Assembly: GCA_036504235.1 (NCBI GenBank)
Contig: DASXVN010000030.1
Span: 38,123-102,122, forward strand
Direction: 5' to 3'
Source of the DNA: Zipacnadum sp036504235
GTDB lineage: Bacteria > Armatimonadota > Zipacnadia > Zipacnadales > Zipacnadaceae
DNA length: 64,000 bases
The stretch's first letter is position 1. Every line of letters starts with the position of its first letter. A program made the position numbers and the translations under genes. The notes under the pieces were generated by a model that saw nothing but the letters and a program-made list of their open reading frames with translations, did no database searches and was not told the DNA's origin. This document shows, piece after piece, positions 59,847 through 64,000 of the stretch.

Positions 59847-60806
59847 ATGGTCACCTTGGGAAGTCGCTGTTCTCTTCGCCGGGTTCTCCCTGCAGGGGCT
59901 ATTCTCTGGCTACTGTCCGTCCTCCTGCTGCCGGGATGTCCCGCCCCGGGTGCGGGCGGAGGAAAGACCCCCGCCGCCGCCGGCAAACCCGTCGTGGTGG
60001 TCTCCATGAGCTTCCTCCAGGACTGGGTGCAGCAGATCGCCGGCGACGCCGTGGAGGCCCACGCCCTGCTGCCGCCGGGGGCCAGCCCGCACACCTTTGA
60101 GCCCACCCCGCAGATCGCCGAGCAGGCCGGCCAGGCCTCCCTGCGCGTGGTGATCGGCCTGGGCGTGGACGACTGGGCCCTGCACTTGGCCTCCGCGCCG
60201 GGAGCCGCGACCGTGGTCCTGGGCGAGCAGGTGCAGACCATGCCGATGGCGTCCCCGGACCTCGACGAGGGCCGGCCGGCCGGCGGCCCGGACCCCCACG
60301 TGTGGATGGACCCCCTGCGCGCGGCTCAGATGGTGGCGGCCCTGACCCCGGAGCTGGTGAAGCTGGTCCCGGCGCAGAAGGCCGCTTTCGAGCAGCGCAG
60401 CCAGGCGTACCAGAAGCAACTCACCGATTTCGCCGCGCAGATGGAGCAGCGGTTCCGCCCTTACGCCGGTCGCCACGTGGTGACCATGCACGGCGCTTTC
60501 GACTATCTGCTGCTCCGCTGCGGCCTGCCCGCCGCCGACGTGATCACCGAGTTCCCGGGCAAGGAGCCCTCCACCCAGTATCTGGAGTCGCTGGGGCTCA
60601 AGGCCCGGAGAGAGAATATCAAGGTGGTCTTCACCGAGCCGCAGATCTCCCCCAAGGCGGCGGACGTCCTAGCGCAGGAGATCGGCGGCCAGACGCTGAT
60701 TCTCGATGAGGTCGGCAACGCGGAGGACCCGACCCGCAACACCTATCTCAAGCTGCTGCAGTTTGACACGGACGAACTCTTCAAGGGCCTTGCCCTCAAC
60801 GGATAA
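59847..60806 (+). CDS. ZnuA/TroA-like metal-binding lipoprotein
   Basis: 319 residues. A lipoprotein signal ends LLPGC (Cys31). Cluster A-I metal-binding residues are present: His82 in GASPHTFEP, His151 in DPHVWMDP, His215 in TMHGAFDYLL and an acidic ligand near Asp287 (ILDEVG). It delivers zinc, manganese or iron to an ABC importer, but no permease or ATPase gene is nearby. The usual His-rich loop of ZnuA is absent. No ribosome-binding site is evident at this ATG. Confidence 0.88.
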   Translation: MVTLGSRCSLRRVLPAGAILWLLSVLLLPGCPAPGAGGGKTPAAAGKPVVVVSMSFLQDWVQQIAGDAVEAHALLPPGASPHTFEPTPQIAEQAGQASLRVVIGLGVDDWALHLASAPGAATVVLGEQVQTMPMASPDLDEGRPAGGPDPHVWMDPLRAAQMVAALTPELVKLVPAQKAAFEQRSQAYQKQLTDFAAQMEQRFRPYAGRHVVTMHGAFDYLLLRCGLPAADVITEFPGKEPSTQYLESLGLKARRENIKVVFTEPQISPKAADVLAQEIGGQTLILDEVGNAEDPTRNTYLKLLQFDTDELFKGLALNG

Positions 60807-60854
60807 CCGAGCGGGCGCAGTGCGTCCGCCACAATTGAAAGGAAGTCGCCTATT

Positions 60855-61622
60855 TTGACCGCACCGGAGTTGCTCAACCGTCTCGTTCGCTTGTCGCAAA
60901 CCCTCGGCCAGCCTGCCTGGGACTGTGTCATCCTCGGGGAGGGCAACACCTCGGCCCGCGTGGATGACGATACCTTCTACGTCAAGGCCTCCGGCGCGCA
61001 ACTGGGTACCGCGGGCCCGGAGGGGTACGTCCTGACCAAGTTTGGCCCGCCGCTGGCCCTGCTCTACTCCGAGGAGGCCACCGACGAGGCGGTCACCGAG
61101 ACCTTGCTCGCCGCGGCAATTGAGCCGCCCGGCGCGCGGCCCTCGGTGGAGACCATGATGCACGCCTACCTGCTCAGCTACGAGGGGATCAACTTCGTGG
61201 GCCACACGCATCCCACCGCGATCAACGCGATCACCTGCTCCGCCCGCGGGCAGGAGCTAGCCACCGGCGGCCGCCTGACCCCCGAGGAGATCGCCTTCTG
61301 CGGCCGCAGCAGTTGCTGGGTGCCGTACAGCGATCCGGGCCTGGGCCTCGCGCGCGCCCTGCGCACGGCGCTGGAGGCTTTTGTCGAGGAATATTCGGTC
61401 CTCCCGCGCACCATCCTGGTCCAGAATCACGGCCTGATTGTCCCCGGGCGCACCGCCGAGGAAGTGGAGACCACCACCCAGATCGCGGTCAAAGCAGCGC
61501 GCACCCTGGCCGGCACCATGGCCTTCGGCGGCCCGCATTTCCTGCCCCTGTGCGAGGTAGACCGGATCTGTGCCCGCCCCGATGAGGCCATCCGCCTGCG
61601 CAAGATGGGCTGGAGTGAGTAA
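60855..61622 (+). CDS. Class II aldolase/adducin family protein
   Basis: 255 residues from a TTG start with AAAGGAAG ten bases upstream. Zinc-site residues: the His pair of GHTHPTAIN and the His of LVQNHGLIV, with the family Glu in SVETMMHAYL. Members cleave or epimerise sugar phosphates such as fuculose or ribulose phosphate. GEGNTSARV near the N-terminus matches the phosphate-binding loop. It lies 48 bases after the metal-binding lipoprotein gene. Confidence 0.9.
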   Translation: MTAPELLNRLVRLSQTLGQPAWDCVILGEGNTSARVDDDTFYVKASGAQLGTAGPEGYVLTKFGPPLALLYSEEATDEAVTETLLAAAIEPPGARPSVETMMHAYLLSYEGINFVGHTHPTAINAITCSARGQELATGGRLTPEEIAFCGRSSCWVPYSDPGLGLARALRTALEAFVEEYSVLPRTILVQNHGLIVPGRTAEEVETTTQIAVKAARTLAGTMAFGGPHFLPLCEVDRICARPDEAIRLRKMGWSE

Positions 61623-61623
61623 G

Positions 61624-61746
61624 GGTAGGACAGGCGTCTCGCCCGTCAACGAAAACGCGCCGGTAGGACAGGCGTCTCGCCTGTCACGGCAACGCAGAAG
61701 GTAGGTCAATCGGGGAAACGGCGTCGGGCGAGACGCCCGACCTACC
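61624..61746. repeat. Cluster of three GGCGTCTCGCC-core repeat units
   Basis: Two direct copies of GGTAGGACAGGCGTCTCGCC (61624-61647 and 61662-61685) are followed by one inverted copy (61723-61746) ending CGCCCGACCTACC. They fill the gap between the aldolase and the next gene. They share the 11-base core with 38013 and 47598 but have different flanks. Confidence 0.9.
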
Positions 61747-61786
61747 GGGAACCTGAAGCCGGGTCCGGGCGTCCCAAGAACCGGTG

Positions 61787-63133
61787 ATGAGAGCTATGGC
61801 GTGGGGAAAGAAACCGGGACTGACGACGGCAATGCTGGCAGCCGGAGCGCTGGCGGGCGCGCTGCTGGGACTGGCGGGCTGCGGCGGCGGTACGCCCGCG
61901 GGCATGATGAGCAGCAGCGACCACAGCGACCCGCACATCAGCGGCGAGGCTTTCCCGGCGACCCTCCAGCCGGCCTCCCAGGCGCAGGCGAAGGAAGTGG
62001 ACTTCTCCGGAGCGCGTGGCCTGCAGTTGACCAACGGTCTGGTGACGGTAGTCGTCGTGCCTGCCGCGGGGGGCCGGATTCTCAGCTATCAACTCGGCAA
62101 GTACGAGTATATGTATCGCGACGCAGCCTCCGGTAAGGCGGCGCAGACCGGCGGCGACGCCGCTCGTCCGGTCAACGCCAAGGGCGAGATTCAGGGCGGC
62201 GCGCTCGAGGGCGCTTGGCAGGGCCAAGTCACGACCGCGGCCGGCACTTTCGCCGAGGTCAAACTGACCAGCCCCGAGGACAAGACCGGCGCCGGCGTGG
62301 CGCTGACCCGCACGCTGCGCCTGTACGCGGGCAGCACGCGCCTGCAGGTCACCGACACTTTGCGTAACCTCAGCGACAAACCCGCGACCTGGGCGCTCGG
62401 CGCGACCACCCGACTGGTGGCGGCCGGGAGCGGCCAGGCCCGCGCTTTCCTGCCGGTCACGGCTGCACCGGGGCACCCCACCGGTTTCTGGAGTCCGGCC
62501 GGCGCGGCTGACGGCCAGGCCACGGCCCTGAACGAGGGCAAGCTCCTCCAGGTGGCGACGGACGGCAAGCCGGGTCGGATCGATGCCCACCTCCGCGACG
62601 GCTGGGTCGCCTACAGCGAGACCGTCGCCAACCACGTCCTGGTGCGGCGGTTTTCCCCGACCGCTGGCGGGGACTACCCCGGCGGGGCCTCCGCGGCGGT
62701 GACGTTGCCGGGCAAGACTTCCTATCTGGCGCTCAGTTCCTCCACGCCGCTGCAGTCCTTGCCCGCCGGGGGAGAGCTGACCCTGACCCAGGACTGGTAC
62801 GCTTCCCTGCTGCCGGGCGCGGTGATGGACACCAGCGAGATCGCGGCGCTCAACCAGCCGCCGGTCCTGCGCACCGAGGGCTCCGGCTACCGGCTACAGG
62901 CCAAGCTGGCCGTCTTTGCCCCGGGGAACCTGGTGATCACGCTGCTGGACGCCTCCGGCCAACCCGTCTCCACGCCGACCCTGGTCCCGGTCAGCCCGCA
63001 GCAGCCGGTCACGCTGGACCAGACGCTGACCGCTCCGGGCGGCGCGACCACGGTGCGGCTGGCGGTGGAGAACGCGCAGGGCCTCCCGCTGGGCGACCTG
63101 GCCTCCGTGCCGCTGCCGGGCCGAGCCGGCTAA
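61787..63133 (+). CDS. Lipoprotein with a mutarotase-like (DUF4380-like) domain
   Basis: 448 residues. A lipoprotein signal ends LLGLAGC. The segment LTNGLVTVVVVPAAGGRIL and the following beta-rich region resemble DUF4380 proteins, which have a galactose-mutarotase-like fold; the C-terminal ~120 residues form a separate beta domain. Catalytic residues of aldose 1-epimerases are not obvious. GTG 61784, ATG 61787 and ATG 61796 are all possible; none has a strong ribosome site. Confidence 0.72.
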   Translation: MRAMAWGKKPGLTTAMLAAGALAGALLGLAGCGGGTPAGMMSSSDHSDPHISGEAFPATLQPASQAQAKEVDFSGARGLQLTNGLVTVVVVPAAGGRILSYQLGKYEYMYRDAASGKAAQTGGDAARPVNAKGEIQGGALEGAWQGQVTTAAGTFAEVKLTSPEDKTGAGVALTRTLRLYAGSTRLQVTDTLRNLSDKPATWALGATTRLVAAGSGQARAFLPVTAAPGHPTGFWSPAGAADGQATALNEGKLLQVATDGKPGRIDAHLRDGWVAYSETVANHVLVRRFSPTAGGDYPGGASAAVTLPGKTSYLALSSSTPLQSLPAGGELTLTQDWYASLLPGAVMDTSEIAALNQPPVLRTEGSGYRLQAKLAVFAPGNLVITLLDASGQPVSTPTLVPVSPQQPVTLDQTLTAPGGATTVRLAVENAQGLPLGDLASVPLPGRAG

Positions 63134-63185
63134 CGTTGGCGCACTAGTGCGCCCCCTCGTATTTCGACCCCTCTACCGGCGGTGG

Positions 63186-63956
63186 ATGATGGCTGATTGG
63201 ATCAAGTTCCTGGGGACCGCCGGCGGGCGGTTCGTGATGACCGCGCAGCGCCGCCACTCGGGCGGCCTGTGGCTGCACCTGGGCGAGCAGAACCTGCTGC
63301 TCGACCCCGGCCCTGGCTCGCTAGTCCGCGCCTGGGCCTCCCGCCCGCCCCTGGACCCCGGCCAGCTCGACGGCGTCCTGATCTCCCACCACCACATTGA
63401 CCACGCCACGGACGCCAACGTGATGATCGAGGCCATGACCGAGGGCGGCCACCGGCAGCGCGGTCTGCTGCTGGCCCCCCAGGAGACGCTCACCGGCGAC
63501 AGCCCGCTCTGCCGTTACGTGCAGGAGTTCCCCGCGCGCGTGGAGACGCTGCAGGAGGGCTCCACGCACCAGGTGGGGCCGGTGACGGTGACCGGCGTGC
63601 ACCACCACCACTCGGCGGAAACCTACGGGATGATTTTCACCAGTCCCGGCGGTCGCTGGGGGTACTTGGTGGACACGGGGTACTTCGCGGAGCTGGCGGA
63701 GGCCTACGCGGACCTGGACCTGCTGGTGATCAGCACCGTGCTCTGGGAGAATCCGCGGGGGCTGCTGCACCTGACGGTGGCCGACGGCGTGGAGATCATC
63801 CGCCGCGCGCAGCCGCGCCGGGCGGTGCTGACCAGCTTCGGAATGAGCGTGCTCAATCACCGGCCCTGGGAACTGGCGGAGGGCCTGAGTCAGGAATTGG
63901 GGATTGAGGTAATCGCGGCTAGCGACGGGATGACGGTGCATGTGGGTGGGGAGTAA
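63186..63956 (+). CDS. Metallo-beta-lactamase-fold hydrolase
   Basis: 256 residues. The metal-binding motif SHHHIDHATD fits HxHxDH, preceded by LLLDPGPGSL and followed by later ligands in GVHHHHSAETYG and LVDTGYF. The family is broad (hydrolases of phosphodiesters, thioesters and lactones), and the substrate cannot be told. The frame opens 39 bases upstream at a GTG; this ATG, the first of two adjacent, begins the conserved domain. Confidence 0.87.
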   Translation: MMADWIKFLGTAGGRFVMTAQRRHSGGLWLHLGEQNLLLDPGPGSLVRAWASRPPLDPGQLDGVLISHHHIDHATDANVMIEAMTEGGHRQRGLLLAPQETLTGDSPLCRYVQEFPARVETLQEGSTHQVGPVTVTGVHHHHSAETYGMIFTSPGGRWGYLVDTGYFAELAEAYADLDLLVISTVLWENPRGLLHLTVADGVEIIRRAQPRRAVLTSFGMSVLNHRPWELAEGLSQELGIEVIAASDGMTVHVGGE

Positions 63957-64000
63957 CTGTAGGGGTGCAGGCCGTTGCCGTTGTAGGGGCGGGGGGGGGG
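63957..64000. other. Gene-free edge with TGTAGGGG repeats and a G-run
   Basis: Two TGTAGGGG units precede a run of ten G at the window edge. It may be the beginning of a GTAGGGGCGCG-family element (see 39766) or an unreliable contig end. Confidence 0.4.

Noticed and set aside
61624..61746. CRISPR-like array
   Set aside because: Only three units, one inverted, with unequal spacers and no cas genes; better explained as dispersed repeats.

Overview
The window is GC-rich bacterial chromosome with short gaps, many 1-4 base gene overlaps (ATGA, GTGA, TGATG) and frequent GTG or TTG starts. A secretin-like protein, an outer-membrane beta-barrel protein and several lipoproteins point to a two-membraned cell. 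A DUF1559-type prepilin with a C-terminal His-x9-Asp-Gly motif, an R3H/AAA protein of the SpoIIIAA/ycf45 type, two uroporphyrinogen-decarboxylase-family proteins and several secreted sugar-acting enzymes together suggest Armatimonadota or a close diderm relative. That placement is inference from gene types; no rRNA or tRNA gene was recognised.

Layout. 1-6.7 kb: end of a very large multidomain protein, a secreted S53 peptidase, L-rhamnose mutarotase and a URO-D family protein. 6.9-9.3 kb: a tightly overlapping cobalt ECF transporter operon, cbiM-(PDGLE/CbiN)-cbiQ-cbiO. 9.4-21 kb: a DUF5693 membrane protein, an alcohol-dehydrogenase-like protein, an acetyl-xylan-esterase-like protein, a MntA/HEPN toxin-antitoxin pair whose toxin is frameshifted, a GNAT acetyltransferase, a sialate-O-acetylesterase-like protein, a clan GH-A-like glycosidase and a Gfo/Idh/MocA oxidoreductase; much of this looks like glycan breakdown. 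21-25 kb: two paralogous membrane histidine kinases; a third lies at 33-35 kb, and none has a response regulator nearby. 24.8-30 kb: trpS, an MFS transporter, a YprB-like exonuclease, a HEAT-repeat protein and a single-pass membrane protein. 30-37 kb: pta, a prepilin, an isolated rpsE with its own promoter and terminator, and the secretin-like protein. 37-46 kb: a second URO-D family protein, TPR, baeRF-type, HAD, MscS and peptidase-MA-type proteins, with large palindromic repeats between them. 46-50 kb: R3H/AAA-tmk-holB and a PD-(D/E)XK-like protein. 50-56 kb: polysaccharide deacetylase, iron-sulfur flavoprotein, TIM-barrel isomerase, L,D-transpeptidase, methyltransferase, Xer recombinase, DUF457-like, DUF4446 and YajC. 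56-64 kb: alanine racemase-like protein, secreted and outer-membrane proteins, a metal-binding lipoprotein, class II aldolase, a DUF4380-like lipoprotein and an MBL-fold hydrolase.

The least ordinary structure is a set of palindromic repeat elements of several families. One lies in frame inside holB, between the predicted zinc ligands, and another appears to supply the start codon of the peptidase-MA gene. Promoters are unusually readable: several have an extended -10 (TGn plus TAnnnT), and two appear to give leaderless transcripts. The only gene-free stretch over 300 bases is 32180-32573; it holds the divergent promoters of the prepilin and rpsE, an inverted repeat and the rpsE leader hairpin.
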